DNA of 64,000 bases from Amycolatopsis mediterranei (GCF_026017845.1 NZ_CP100416.1:6866326-6930325); one strand, 5' to 3'; positions 41,553-49,986 are shown, numbered from the stretch's first letter. Program-made: numbers and translations. The notes: generated by a model from the letters alone, not told the origin.

Positions 41553-43061
41553 TCAGGCGGGCACGGTCGTGCCTTCCTTCTTGCGGTCGACGTCGTCGTC
41601 GGCGAGGTTCACGGTGTCGACGATCTCATCGGCGGCCGCACTGCGCTCGGGGGCGAGCAGGCCGAGACCGATGTACAGGGCGAGCGAGACCAGGATCGGG
41701 GTCGCGACCAGCACGGTCTGGTTCGCCTTGAACACGTAGTACACCAGGGCGTAGTCGATCAGGCCGCCCGCCCAGGAGATCAGCGCCGCGCGCGGGCCGC
41801 ACTTGCGGAACCACGGCAGCATGCCCAGCAGCAGCGGGATCGAGATCGGCCCCATCAGCGCGGCGACCCAGTTGACGACGATCTGCAGCACGCCGCCGAG
41901 GTTCTGCGCCTGGGTGGCCACGAGCATGGTCAGCGCGACGAAGATCACCGTGGTGATCCGCGCGGCCTTGAGGCCCTGGACGTCGGTCCACTGCCGGGTG
42001 CGGCGGAACATCGCCGGGATCATGTCGCGGGTGATCACCGCGGAGATCGCGTTGGCGTCGGAGGAGACCATCGCCATGGTGTGCGAGAAGATCCCGGCCA
42101 GCACCAGGCCGACGAGGCCCGGCGGGAGGAACGTCGTGGTCATGATCGCGTACGACTGCGTCGGGTCCTTGACGCCGGGGATGAGCAGCGGGGCGGCGAA
42201 CATCGGGAACATCAGCACCAGCGGCCACACCAGGTACAGCGCGGACGAAAGGCGCGCGCCGCGCTTGGCCGCGCTCGTGGTCGGCGCGGCCATGTACCGC
42301 TGCGCCAGGTTCCACATGCCTCCGTTGTACTCCAGCGTCTTCACGAGCACGTAGACGAGCAGGAAGATGGTGGTGTACTTGGACGTCACCGGATCGACGT
42401 GGCCCTCGGGCAGCTTGTCCCACATCGTCCAGAGCGCCGAGATCCCGCCCAGTTTGCCCAGCACCACGACGATCATCACGATCGCGGCGATGGCCTGGAT
42501 GACGAACTGACCGAAGTCGGTGAGCGCGTCGGCCCACAGGCCGCCGATGGTGCAGTAGACCAGGGTGACCGCGCCGGTGATGAGGATGCCGAGGTTGTAG
42601 TCCAGCCCGGCGAACACGTGCAGCAGCGTCGCGACGGCGAACCACTTGGCCGCGATGTCGAAGATCTTCAGCAGGCTGCCGCTCCACGCGAGCGCCTGCT
42701 GCGTCGGCACGTTGTACCGCTTGGCCAGGTACTCCAGCGGGGAGGCGACGCCGAGCTTCGAGCGCAACCGGTTCCAGCGGGCGGCGAACAGCCAGCTGCC
42801 GATGCCCACGCCGATGCCGATGCTCGCGAAACCCCAGAAGTAGACGGTGACGCCGGTGGTATACGCGACGCCCGCGTACGCGACGAAAAGCACAGCGCTG
42901 TAGCCGGACATGTGGTGGGAGATGCCCGCCAGCCACCACGGCATCTTGCCACCGGCCGTGAAGAAGTCCTTGACGTCGCTGACTCTCTTGTGCGACCACC
43001 AGCCGATCACGATCATCAGCGCGAAATACGCGCAGACCATCGCCCAGTCGAGTGCGTGCAC
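41553..43061 (-). CDS. Sodium:solute symporter family transporter
   Basis: A 502-residue SSS-family protein with about 13 membrane helices. It starts DWAMVCAYFALMIVIGWW and contains the family's substrate loop GGKMPWWLAGISHHMSGYSAVLFVAYAGVAYTTG and GLVGLVLAGIFSHTMAMVSSDANAISAVITRDMI. First gene of the operon with kdgD, gudD and the dehydrogenase, so a uronate or aldarate is the likely substrate. GTG 43061 is preferred for GGAAGGGAG 6-14 bases upstream. Divergent from the IclR gene with two operator candidates between. Confidence 0.88.
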   Translation of the reverse strand: MHALDWAMVCAYFALMIVIGWWSHKRVSDVKDFFTAGGKMPWWLAGISHHMSGYSAVLFVAYAGVAYTTGVTVYFWGFASIGIGVGIGSWLFAARWNRLRSKLGVASPLEYLAKRYNVPTQQALAWSGSLLKIFDIAAKWFAVATLLHVFAGLDYNLGILITGAVTLVYCTIGGLWADALTDFGQFVIQAIAAIVMIVVVLGKLGGISALWTMWDKLPEGHVDPVTSKYTTIFLLVYVLVKTLEYNGGMWNLAQRYMAAPTTSAAKRGARLSSALYLVWPLVLMFPMFAAPLLIPGVKDPTQSYAIMTTTFLPPGLVGLVLAGIFSHTMAMVSSDANAISAVITRDMIPAMFRRTRQWTDVQGLKAARITTVIFVALTMLVATQAQNLGGVLQIVVNWVAALMGPISIPLLLGMLPWFRKCGPRAALISWAGGLIDYALVYYVFKANQTVLVATPILVSLALYIGLGLLAPERSAAADEIVDTVNLADDDVDRKKEGTTVPA

Positions 43062-43101
43062 CGCAGGCTCCCTTCCGCGTCCACGTCGATGTGGTGCCAC
43101 T

Positions 43102-43154
43102 GTTCACATCTATGAACGGAGTCTGTTATAGTGATTATGTTCATCCATAAGAAC
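43102..43154. promoter_or_regulatory. IclR-type double operator and divergent promoter
   Basis: Site 1 is GTTCA-CATCTA-TGAAC (43102-43117); site 2 is GTTC-ATCCATAA-GAAC (43139-43154). Their centres are 37 bp apart and both have GTTC/GAAC outer ends. TATAGT (43127-43132) between them is a plausible -10 for the IclR gene with TTCACA (43103-43108) as -35. The IclR protein probably represses both itself and the symporter operon. Confidence 0.65.
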
Positions 43155-43214
43155 GTTGTTCGGGACGCTAATATGGCCGGGGTCACAAGTCAACGGCCGG
43201 ACGGAGGCGCACAA

Positions 43215-44024
43215 ATGCCGCAGAAGGTGGACAACCCGGCAGCGGCCGATGGCGCCCCCGCCGAGACTTCGGGCGTCAAATCCGCGCGGCGGGCCGTCGA
43301 CCTCATCGAGACGTTCGCGGCGAACGACGTCTGGCTGTCCCTGTCCGATCTGCACGCGCGCACGGGCTTCCCGCGCTCGTCGCTGCACGGCCTGCTGCGG
43401 ACGCTGCTGGAGGCCGGCTGGCTGGAGGCGGACGCGAACACCGCCCGCTACCGCCTCGGCGTCCGGGCGCTGATCTGCGGCACGGCGTACCTGGACCGCG
43501 ACGCCGTCGTCCCGTTCGCCACCGAAGCCCTGGAGCGCATCCGGGAGAAGACCGGCTTCACCGCGCACTTCGCGCGCCGCAACGGCACCGAGGTCGTCTA
43601 CCTCGAGACGCGCGAGTCGCAGCGGTCGACGCACCTCGTCTCCCGCGTCGGGCGCACGCTGCCCGCGCACGCGACCGCGCTGGGCAAGGCGCTGCTGGCC
43701 GAGCTGACGCACGACGAGATCGAGGCGCTGATGCCGGCCACGCTGACCGCGCTGACGCCGAACACGATCACCACGCTCGAAGGCCTGCACGCCGAGTTCG
43801 CCGCCACCCGCGAGCGCGGGTACGCCGCCGAGGTCGAGGAAGGCACGCTGGGCGTCCGGTGCGTCGCCGCGGTGATCCCCTACCGCATCCCGGGCACCGA
43901 CGCGATCAGCTGCTCGATGCCCATCGCCCAGGTGACCGACGACGACGCCCGCCGCGTCGGCGAACTGCTCGCCGAGACCACCGCCGAGCTCGGGCAGCAG
44001 CTGCGCCGGGCCGGCATCCGTTAA
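43215..44024 (+). CDS. IclR-family regulator of the uronate genes
   Basis: A 269-residue IclR regulator. The winged helix spans about residues 22-85 (KSARRAVDLIETFAANDVWLSLSDLHARTGFPRSSLHGLLRTLLEAGWLE), the effector domain about 95-265 (GRTLPAHATALGKALLAE, RCVAAVIPYRIPGTDAISCSMPIAQV). ATG 43215 is chosen because GGAGG lies 7 bases upstream; earlier in-frame starts (43131, 43173) would cover operator site 2. It is the first gene of a short operon with uronate dehydrogenase (23 bp between). Confidence 0.9.
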   Translation: MPQKVDNPAAADGAPAETSGVKSARRAVDLIETFAANDVWLSLSDLHARTGFPRSSLHGLLRTLLEAGWLEADANTARYRLGVRALICGTAYLDRDAVVPFATEALERIREKTGFTAHFARRNGTEVVYLETRESQRSTHLVSRVGRTLPAHATALGKALLAELTHDEIEALMPATLTALTPNTITTLEGLHAEFAATRERGYAAEVEEGTLGVRCVAAVIPYRIPGTDAISCSMPIAQVTDDDARRVGELLAETTAELGQQLRRAGIR

Positions 44025-44047
44025 CCCTTCTGTGTGAGAGGAACCCC

Positions 44048-44854
44048 ATGACGGACCAGCGCGTGCTCATCACCGGGTCGGCGGGAGTCGTCGGCACCCT
44101 GATGCGCCCCCGCCTGCGGCGCCCGGGCCGGGTGCTGCGCCTGCTCGACCTGGCCCCGCAGACGGCGTCTTCCGACTCCGAAGAGATCGTGACGGCCTCG
44201 GTGACCGATCCGGCGGCGATGGCGGAAGCGTGCGAAGGCGTCGACGCGCTGATCCACCTGGGCGGGCACAGCCGCGAGAACTCGTGGGAAGCGACCCTGG
44301 ACGTCAACATCAACGGGACCCAGACGGTCCTGGAGGCGGCGCGGGCCGCGGGCGTCCAGCGGGTGATCCTGGCGTCGAGCAACCACGCGGTGGGTTTCCG
44401 CCGCGTCGATTCCGACCTCCCGGCGGACTCGTCGCCGCGGCCGGACACGTTCTACGGGGTTTCGAAGGCGGCGATCGAGGCGCTGGGGAGCCTGTACCAC
44501 TCGCGCTTCGGCATGGACGTGATCGTGATCCGGATCGGTTCGTGCTTCGAGACGCCGTTGCCGCTGGGCCCGCGCGGCCTGACGACGTGGCTCTCCCCGG
44601 ACGACGGCGCACGGCTGTTCGAGGCGTGCCTTGCGGCGCCGTCGCCGGGGTACCGGCTGATCTGGGGCGTCTCGGACAACACGCGCCGGATCTACTCGCT
44701 GGCGGAGGCGGAGGCCCTGGGCTACAAGTCCCTGGACGACGCGGAGGTGTACGCGGACCAGCTGGCATCGAAGCCGGCCCCGACGGGCCCCGCGGCCGAG
44801 TACGTCGGCGGCCCGTTCTGCACGGCGCCGCTGGGCGTGTTCAACCCCCTCTGA
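44048..44854 (+). CDS. udh: Uronate dehydrogenase (NAD-dependent, extended SDR)
   Basis: A 268-residue extended short-chain dehydrogenase. It has GSAGVVG (10-16), Tyr136-x3-Lys140 in FYGVSKAAIE and HLGGHSRENSWEATLDVNINGT, which match uronate dehydrogenases that oxidise D-galacturonate and D-glucuronate to aldarolactones with NAD+. Context supports this fully: the divergent operon converts aldarates to 2-oxoglutarate. GAGAGGAA precedes the ATG by 4-11 bases. A strong hairpin follows the stop. Confidence 0.92.
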   Translation: MTDQRVLITGSAGVVGTLMRPRLRRPGRVLRLLDLAPQTASSDSEEIVTASVTDPAAMAEACEGVDALIHLGGHSRENSWEATLDVNINGTQTVLEAARAAGVQRVILASSNHAVGFRRVDSDLPADSSPRPDTFYGVSKAAIEALGSLYHSRFGMDVIVIRIGSCFETPLPLGPRGLTTWLSPDDGARLFEACLAAPSPGYRLIWGVSDNTRRIYSLAEAEALGYKSLDDAEVYADQLASKPAPTGPAAEYVGGPFCTAPLGVFNPL

Positions 44855-44860
44855 CCCACC

Positions 44861-44888
44861 GGAGGGGCACCTCCCGGGGTGCCCCTCC
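44861..44888. terminator. Hairpin terminator between convergent udh and Clp_N genes
   Basis: GGAGGGGCACC (44861-44871), a 6-base loop, and GGTGCCCCTCC (44878-44888), followed by TTCAG. It starts 6 bp after the udh stop and ends just before the convergent gene's stop, so it may serve both. Confidence 0.8.
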
Positions 44889-44889
44889 T

Positions 44890-45552
44890 TCAGTGCACCA
44901 GCGTGGCCAACGCCGACGGCGCCACCGCCGTGCGGCCCGTGGTGTGCTGGTAGCCGCGCACGATGTCGCGGCACCTCGACCGGCACCCCACCCGCCGTTC
45001 GGCCCGCAGCATCCGGTTGCGCCGCGGCGGCGGGAAGGCGGAGGCGAGCCGGTCGAGCAGTTCTCCGCGGTCGGCGCCGGCGGCGCGCAGCACCCAGTCG
45101 GCGCCGGGATCGAGCGCGACGAGCGCCAGCGCGAGGTGTTCCACGCGATGCCGGCGTTCCCGGCGGGCCAGCGCGAGCCGCAAGGACGCGGCGTAAACGG
45201 CTTGGAGGTCCAGGCCGATCGGCGGCACCGCACGGGCGCACCGCCGCCGGGCCTTCCCGGCTCCCAGCGGGAACAGGGGCTCCTTCGCCGGCCGCCGATC
45301 CGCAAGGGCTCCCGGCAGCGGCCCGAGGTCGACGCCGAGCACGGCCAGCGCCTCCCGGTCGGCGGCCACGCCCGCGCCGTCCGGAGCGGCCCGGTGCACC
45401 ACCTGCTCGACGCCGCCGAGGCCGGGCAGCGGCCCCTCCGTGAGCGCGAGCAGCAGGTGTTCGCTGCCGACCCGCGCGTGCCCGAACTCCCGCGCCAGCT
45501 CGGACGCCCGGCGCATCACCCGCCCCACCGCGGGATGGTCCCCCTTGAACAT
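44890..45552 (-). CDS. Clp N-terminal-domain protein without ATPase
   Basis: A 220-residue protein made of two Clp_N-type repeats. The first reads VGRVMRRASELAREFGHARVGSEHLLLALTEG, the second RLALARRERRHRVEHLALALVALD, each the double-helix motif that binds substrates or adaptors in ClpC/ClpA. There is no AAA module, so it is not an unfoldase. A basic, Cys/Arg-rich tail follows (RRVGCRSRCRD). ATG 45552 overlaps the HTH gene stop by one base. Such HTH/Clp_N pairs occur in actinobacteria; role unknown. Confidence 0.82.
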   Translation of the reverse strand: MFKGDHPAVGRVMRRASELAREFGHARVGSEHLLLALTEGPLPGLGGVEQVVHRAAPDGAGVAADREALAVLGVDLGPLPGALADRRPAKEPLFPLGAGKARRRCARAVPPIGLDLQAVYAASLRLALARRERRHRVEHLALALVALDPGADWVLRAAGADRGELLDRLASAFPPPRRNRMLRAERRVGCRSRCRDIVRGYQHTTGRTAVAPSALATLVH

Positions 45553-45761
45553 CAGCCCTCCCGGCTCCGGTGCTTGCGGTGCACGGTCTGCTTGGTGACG
45601 CCGAGCCGCTCGGCGATGTCCTGCCACGACCAGCCGGCCCTCCGCGCGGCGGCCACCTGATCGGCCTCGAGCTGCTCGGTCAGCCGCCGCAGCCGTGCGA
45701 CCGCCCGCAGCGCGACGTCCGGATCGGTGCTGCGGACCGCGTGGTCCAGATCGGTCGTCAT
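45552..45761 (-). CDS. Small helix-turn-helix protein
   Basis: A 69-residue DNA-binding protein. Residues about 40-62 (RRAGWSWQDIAERLGVTKQTVHRKH) are a clear helix-turn-helix; the N-terminal half is a helix (LRRLTEQLEADQVAAA). ATG 45761 is preferred over the longer frame from 45806, which would run across the operator sites. It is the first gene of an operon with the Clp_N protein and is likely autoregulated through the palindromes upstream. Confidence 0.85.
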   Translation of the reverse strand: MTTDLDHAVRSTDPDVALRAVARLRRLTEQLEADQVAAARRAGWSWQDIAERLGVTKQTVHRKHRSREG

Positions 45762-45771
45762 GCTCACCCGT

Positions 45772-45814
45772 GTCAGCATATGCTGACCCGATCGAGTCGT
45801 CAACATATGCTGAC
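45772..45814. promoter_or_regulatory. Two palindromic operators upstream of the HTH/Clp_N operon
   Basis: GTCAGCATATGCTGAC (45772-45787) is a perfect 16-bp palindrome; GTCAACATATGCTGAC (45799-45814) differs at one base. Centres are 27 bp apart, and the first is 11 bp before the HTH start. A further perfect palindrome GGTACTAGTACC lies at 45816-45827. The arrangement suggests binding by the small HTH protein, possibly also affecting the divergent deacetylase gene. Confidence 0.75.
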
Positions 45815-45871
45815 GGGTACTAGTACCTTTGCGGCTTCCCCGCGTCCCGGCACCACCGCCAGGGTGGCGCC

Positions 45872-46603
45872 ATGATCTTGAAATCCCGCCGTGCCCGGAA
45901 GTGGACGATCGTCGTGGCGAGCGCGCTGGTCGTCGTGCTCACCGGTGCGGTCGTGCTGTTCGAGGTGTCGAAGTCGCGGACCTTCCAGTTCTTCGGCACC
46001 CTGGTGGACCGCGTCGAGACCACCGAGAAGCTCGTCGCTCTCACCTTCGACGACGGGCCCGATCCCGCGGGCACCCACGCGATCTTGGACACGCTGAACA
46101 GCCGTCAGGTACCCGCGACCTTCTTCCTCATCGGCCGGGACATGGCCGCACACCCGGACCTCGCCCGCGACATCGCCGCCGCCGGGCACGAGCTCGGCAA
46201 CCACAGCTTCAGCCACGACCGGATGATCGGCGTGACGCCGTCGTGGGTCGCCGACGAGGTCGAAGCCACCGATGCCCTCATCCGCGCTGCCGGGTACACC
46301 GGCGAAATCCTCTTCCGGCCACCGAACGGCAAGAAGCTCTTCGCCCTCCCGCATTACCTGGCCGAACACCACCGCACGACGATCACCTGGGACGTCGCGC
46401 CGGATTCCGACGGCACCCCGGACGCGGCCACCGTCGAAAGCGCTGTCCTCGGCCAGGTGCGGCCGGGCTCGATCGTGCTGCTGCACGCGATGTACGGCTC
46501 CCGCGCGCAGACCCGCCAGGCGCTCGGGCCGATCCTCGACGGGCTCAAGCAGCGCGGCTACCGGTTCGTGACCGTGTCGCAGCTGCTGGCAGCTCGACGC
46601 TGA
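45872..46603 (+). CDS. Membrane-anchored polysaccharide deacetylase (NodB domain)
   Basis: A 243-residue carbohydrate esterase family 4 protein. A basic start and one helix (about 11-32) anchor it. The NodB domain follows: VALTFDDGPD (motif 1, metal Asp), HELGNHSFSH (motif 2, two His), FRPPNG (motif 3), TITWDVAPDSDG (motif 4) and IVLLHAM (motif 5, His). It should remove N-acetyl groups from peptidoglycan or chitin-like polymers outside the cell. The 3' end overlaps the convergent histidine-kinase gene by 59 bp. Confidence 0.9.
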   Translation: MILKSRRARKWTIVVASALVVVLTGAVVLFEVSKSRTFQFFGTLVDRVETTEKLVALTFDDGPDPAGTHAILDTLNSRQVPATFFLIGRDMAAHPDLARDIAAAGHELGNHSFSHDRMIGVTPSWVADEVEATDALIRAAGYTGEILFRPPNGKKLFALPHYLAEHHRTTITWDVAPDSDGTPDAATVESAVLGQVRPGSIVLLHAMYGSRAQTRQALGPILDGLKQRGYRFVTVSQLLAARR

Positions 46604-47534
46604 CCACCCACTCGCCGTCCCGCGGGCCGCGGGTCAGCACTCCCCCGGCCGCCGCGGCCTGCTCCGCGAGGCCGGCCAGCCCGTAGCCGTCGCCTTCGTG
46701 CGGGGTTCCCTCGATCGTGTTGCGCGCGGTGATCGTCAGCCGGTCGCCGGCTTCGACGTCGAGCCGCAGCCGGACGCCGGGACCGTTGTGGCGCAAGGCG
46801 TTCACCGCCGTTTCCGCGACGAACCGCTCGGCCAGCTCCCGCACCGGGCGCGGCAGCGCGGGCAGCACCGGGTCGCGGTCGAGGACCAGCCCCGCGGTGC
46901 GGAGCCGGGCCAGCACCTCGGCGAGGTCCGGGGCGCGTTCGGCGTCGTCACGCAGGTCGTCCAGCGTGCGGCGGACGAGCGTCAGCGCGCCTCGGCCGGC
47001 GGCCAGGAGGGTGTCGAGGCGCTCGCGGTCGGCGTCGGTCAGGTCGCCGACCGCGCGCAGCGTCTCGGCCTGCACCAGCATGACGGCCGTGGTCTGGGCG
47101 AGCGTGTCGTGCAGCCGCCGGGCCGCGCGCTCGGCCCGCTCGGCGAGCGCGCGGCGGCGTTCGGCGCCGAGCAGCCAGGCCACCGCGGAGATCGTGACCG
47201 CCAGGACCGTGCCGTCGAGCGGGCCCTTCGCCGGGAACACGGCGGCGCCGACGACCAGCGTCGCGGCCGCCGCGAGCCAGCGCTGCGGCGTGCTGTGGAG
47301 GGCGAGCAGCACCGGCACGTACATCGCGTTGCGTGGGGGCTCGAGCAGCAGGTGCCCGGCCGTCGCGAGGGTCACCACGGCGAGCACGAGGGCCGGGGCG
47401 CGACGCGACCACAGCAGCGGGACGAGCTGGGCCGCGCTGAGCCCGGCGGCGAGCCACCCCTGGTGCGGTGTCCACGCCCCGCTCGCGAAGAACACCGCGG
47501 CGACGGCCGCCGTCGTGACGAAAGACTGGCGCAT
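46545..47534 (-). CDS. Sensor histidine kinase (HisKA_3 / NarL-type partner)
   Basis: A 329-residue kinase. Residues 1-125 contain about five membrane helices with little extracytoplasmic sequence. The phosphoacceptor is His142 in RRLHDTLAQ (HisKA_3), and the ATPase domain has ETAVNALRHN and GDGYGLAGLAEQA. It should phosphorylate the divergently encoded LuxR-type regulator. ATG 47534 is preferred since the longer start at 47558 overlaps the regulator start. It ends inside the deacetylase gene on the other strand. Confidence 0.88.
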   Translation of the reverse strand: MRQSFVTTAAVAAVFFASGAWTPHQGWLAAGLSAAQLVPLLWSRRAPALVLAVVTLATAGHLLLEPPRNAMYVPVLLALHSTPQRWLAAAATLVVGAAVFPAKGPLDGTVLAVTISAVAWLLGAERRRALAERAERAARRLHDTLAQTTAVMLVQAETLRAVGDLTDADRERLDTLLAAGRGALTLVRRTLDDLRDDAERAPDLAEVLARLRTAGLVLDRDPVLPALPRPVRELAERFVAETAVNALRHNGPGVRLRLDVEAGDRLTITARNTIEGTPHEGDGYGLAGLAEQAAAAGGVLTRGPRDGEWVVSVELPAAATRSRTGSRAA

Positions 47535-47556
47535 GGGCCGACAGTAGAGTGCGGGC

Positions 47557-48135
47557 ATGATCCGGGTTCAGGTCGTCGACGACCACGCGCTGGTGCGCGA
47601 GGGCATCGCGCTGATCCTGGGCGCGCAGCCGGACCTCGACGTCGTCGCCCAGTACGCGAGCGGCCCGGAGCTGCTTTCTTCGGCCGTCGAAGCCGACGTC
47701 GTGCTGCTCGATCTGTACCTGCCCGGGATGGACGGCCTCGAAGTCCTCCGCCGGCTCGGCCCGGCGGCACCCCGGGTGCTGATGCTGACGACGGTCGGCC
47801 GTCCCCGCGAAATCCGCGAAGCCCTCACCGCGGGCGCGGCCGGGTTCGTGCTGAAGGACGCCTCGGGCGACGAGCTCGCGGCCGCCGTCCGGGCGGCCCA
47901 CCAGGGCGTGACGGCACTGAGCCCGGCGGCGGCATCGGCCCTCAGCGGCGGTGGTGTGCTGACGCCGCGTGAGCGGGACGTGCTGGAGCTGCTGGGCGAA
48001 GGACTGTCCAACAGGGACATCGCGGCCCGGCTGCGGCTGGCCGAGCGGACGGTCAAGGTGCACGTCGGGAACGTGCTGGCCAAGCTGGGCGTCACCAGCC
48101 GCACCCAGGCGGCCCTCGCGGCCAGGGACCGCTGA
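47557..48135 (+). CDS. LuxR/NarL-family response regulator
   Basis: A 192-residue regulator. The receiver has Asp8/Asp9, phosphoacceptor Asp52 (LLDLYLPG) and Lys100 (FVLKD). The LuxR helix-turn-helix is at about 133-190 (LTPRERDVLELLGEGLSNRDIAARLRLAERTVKVHVGNVLAKLG). It is divergent from its kinase with 22 bp between start codons, so the promoters overlap the coding starts. Targets cannot be told. Confidence 0.92.
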   Translation: MIRVQVVDDHALVREGIALILGAQPDLDVVAQYASGPELLSSAVEADVVLLDLYLPGMDGLEVLRRLGPAAPRVLMLTTVGRPREIREALTAGAAGFVLKDASGDELAAAVRAAHQGVTALSPAAASALSGGGVLTPRERDVLELLGEGLSNRDIAARLRLAERTVKVHVGNVLAKLGVTSRTQAALAARDR

Positions 48136-48638
48136 ACGGATTGGCTTCCGTCCTGGTGCACCGGCCACCTGCGCGCGGCGCCGTCCGGCGTGCTGTTCGA
48201 ACGGCGGTCGCTGTCGGCCGTGATCGGCCTGCGGCTGGCCGACGGACGGGAAGTCGTGGTCAAGGCACGGGAGAACGAGGGCAGGGCCGCGGCCTGTGTC
48301 GAGGCTCAGGCCCGGCTGGCGCAGCGGGGGTTCCCGTGCCCGCGGCCGCTCACCCCCGTGACCGCCGTCGGCACGCTGGCCGTCCACGCCGAGGAATTCC
48401 TGCCCGGCGGGGAAATGCTGCGCGGCGGCTCCCCGGACGTCGCCGTGCGCTACGCGGCGGTCTTCGCCCGGCTGGTGTCCGAGCTGACCGAGGTCGATGT
48501 CGAGCCGCCGCTGCCGAACCCGCGCTGGGCACGGTGGGACCACACCGATCCCGGGCTGTGGCCGTCGACCGGCTTCCTCGACGAACGGGGACCAGAGCGG
48601 GGTGCCTGCGGGTGGTGACCGAGACGGCCGTCCATTGA
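48136..48638 (+). pseudogene. Decayed phosphotransferase (aminoglycoside phosphotransferase-like) fragment
   Basis: From the codon after the regulator stop, the frame reads like the N-lobe of an APH-fold kinase: DWLPSWCTGHL, VLFERRSLSAVIGLRLADGREVVVKAR (with catalytic-type Lys) and AVHAEEFLPGGEMLRGG. It has no start of its own except an internal GTG (48190). The frame breaks near 48590: the match continues in another frame as DQSGVP... and VVTETAVH (stop 48638). The C-lobe with the HGD motif is missing. It is therefore almost certainly inactive. An alternative, that it is a short real gene 48190-48618, is less likely. Confidence 0.75.
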
Positions 48639-48714
48639 TGGGCTGCTACGTCCTCGGGGACGGCTCGGCTGACTTGTACGGCCCGTGTACCCGCCCGGGT
48701 TAGCGTCGCGGGCC

Positions 48715-49986
48715 ATGTCGAACCAGTGGAAACTGCTCTCGCTCGGCGTGTTCGCCGCTCTCGCGGCCACAACGGTCACCGCCACCGAGGCCACCGCCGC
48801 GCCGAACACCTACTACGTCGACCAAACCCTCGGCAACGACAACGCGGCCGGGACCCAGGCCGCGCCGTGGAAGTCCCTCGCCAAGGTCGCCGCAACCGAA
48901 CTGAAGCCCGGCGAAACCGTGCTGCTGCGGCGCGGCCGGACCTGGACCGGCGGCCTCAGTGTCCTCGGCAAGGGGTCGGATTCCGCGCCGGTGACCATCG
49001 GCGCCTACGGTGACGGCGCACGCCCGATCGTCCAGGGCAACGAAGAAGCCTGCGTCAACCTGCCCGGCGACTACCTCACCGTGCAGGACCTTCAGGTCGG
49101 CGTCGCGGCCGATGCCGGGCGCTGCTCATGGGCCGGCGTCGAGGTCGGCGGGGACCACGACAAAGTCCTCTCGAACTACATCACCGGCGCCGGCGCGGGC
49201 GTCTACATCGCGCCGAGCGCCGACGGGACCGAGGTCACCCAGAACGACCTCGTCGACAACAACCACATGACCGTCGTGACACCGGGCGGCAACGACGACT
49301 CCGGCGCCTTCGCGATCCTGGTGCAGGGCAACGGCTCCGACATCGGCTGGAACCGGATCAGCGGGTCGATCGCGGTGAGCGACGACTTCGGCGGCCTCGA
49401 CGGCGCCGCGGTCGAGGTCTTCTACGGCTCCGACAACGTCATCCACCACAACATTTCCGAGGACAACGAGTCCTTCACCGAGCTCGGCACCAACGCGAAG
49501 GACCCGGACGGCTTGTCCCGCAACAACGTCTACGAGTACAACGCGGTCTTCGGCGCCAAGACGCGCGGCGGCATCGTGACGCGCGGCGCCCAGGACGGCA
49601 ACGGCCCGGTGACCGGCACGGTCTTCCGCAACAACTCCGTCCGGCTCGGCCACGCCGAGTCCGAAGGGTTCGTCTGCTACGGCGGCTGCACCAACCAGAC
49701 GCTCAAGCTGACCCAGAACGTCATCCAGGCCGCGATGAAGGTCGGGTACGCCGACACCGGCTGGACCGCGACCGACCACAACGTCTTCTACGGTGGCCAG
49801 CGGCAGTTCACCCCGGGCGCCACGGACAAGGTCGCCGATCCGATGTTCACGTCCGCGACGAACCTGACCCTCAAGACCGGCAGCCCGGCCATCGGGCTCG
49901 GCGTCGAGAAGTACGCGGACATCGACATCGACGGCAACGCGGTCGGCACGCGGATCGACGCCGGCGCCTACCGGTTCACCCCCTGA
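48715..49986 (+). CDS. Secreted right-handed parallel beta-helix protein
   Basis: A 423-residue exported protein. A signal peptide covers about residues 1-29 (ending ATEATAA). The start of the mature protein, NTYYVDQTLGNDNAAGTQAAPWKSLAKV, is the usual opening of pectate-lyase-like/right-handed beta-helix proteins. Asn-rich rungs follow (DKVLSNYITGAGAGVYI, DNVIHHNISEDNESF, NNVYEYNAVFG). Catalytic residues cannot be assigned; it may be a polysaccharide lyase or hydrolase. The end overlaps the convergent TetR gene by 11 bp. Confidence 0.85.
   Translation: MSNQWKLLSLGVFAALAATTVTATEATAAPNTYYVDQTLGNDNAAGTQAAPWKSLAKVAATELKPGETVLLRRGRTWTGGLSVLGKGSDSAPVTIGAYGDGARPIVQGNEEACVNLPGDYLTVQDLQVGVAADAGRCSWAGVEVGGDHDKVLSNYITGAGAGVYIAPSADGTEVTQNDLVDNNHMTVVTPGGNDDSGAFAILVQGNGSDIGWNRISGSIAVSDDFGGLDGAAVEVFYGSDNVIHHNISEDNESFTELGTNAKDPDGLSRNNVYEYNAVFGAKTRGGIVTRGAQDGNGPVTGTVFRNNSVRLGHAESEGFVCYGGCTNQTLKLTQNVIQAAMKVGYADTGWTATDHNVFYGGQRQFTPGATDKVADPMFTSATNLTLKTGSPAIGLGVEKYADIDIDGNAVGTRIDAGAYRFTP

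Noticed and set aside
48190..48618. Functional aminoglycoside resistance kinase
   Set aside because: The catalytic HGD and metal-binding motifs are absent and the frame is broken.
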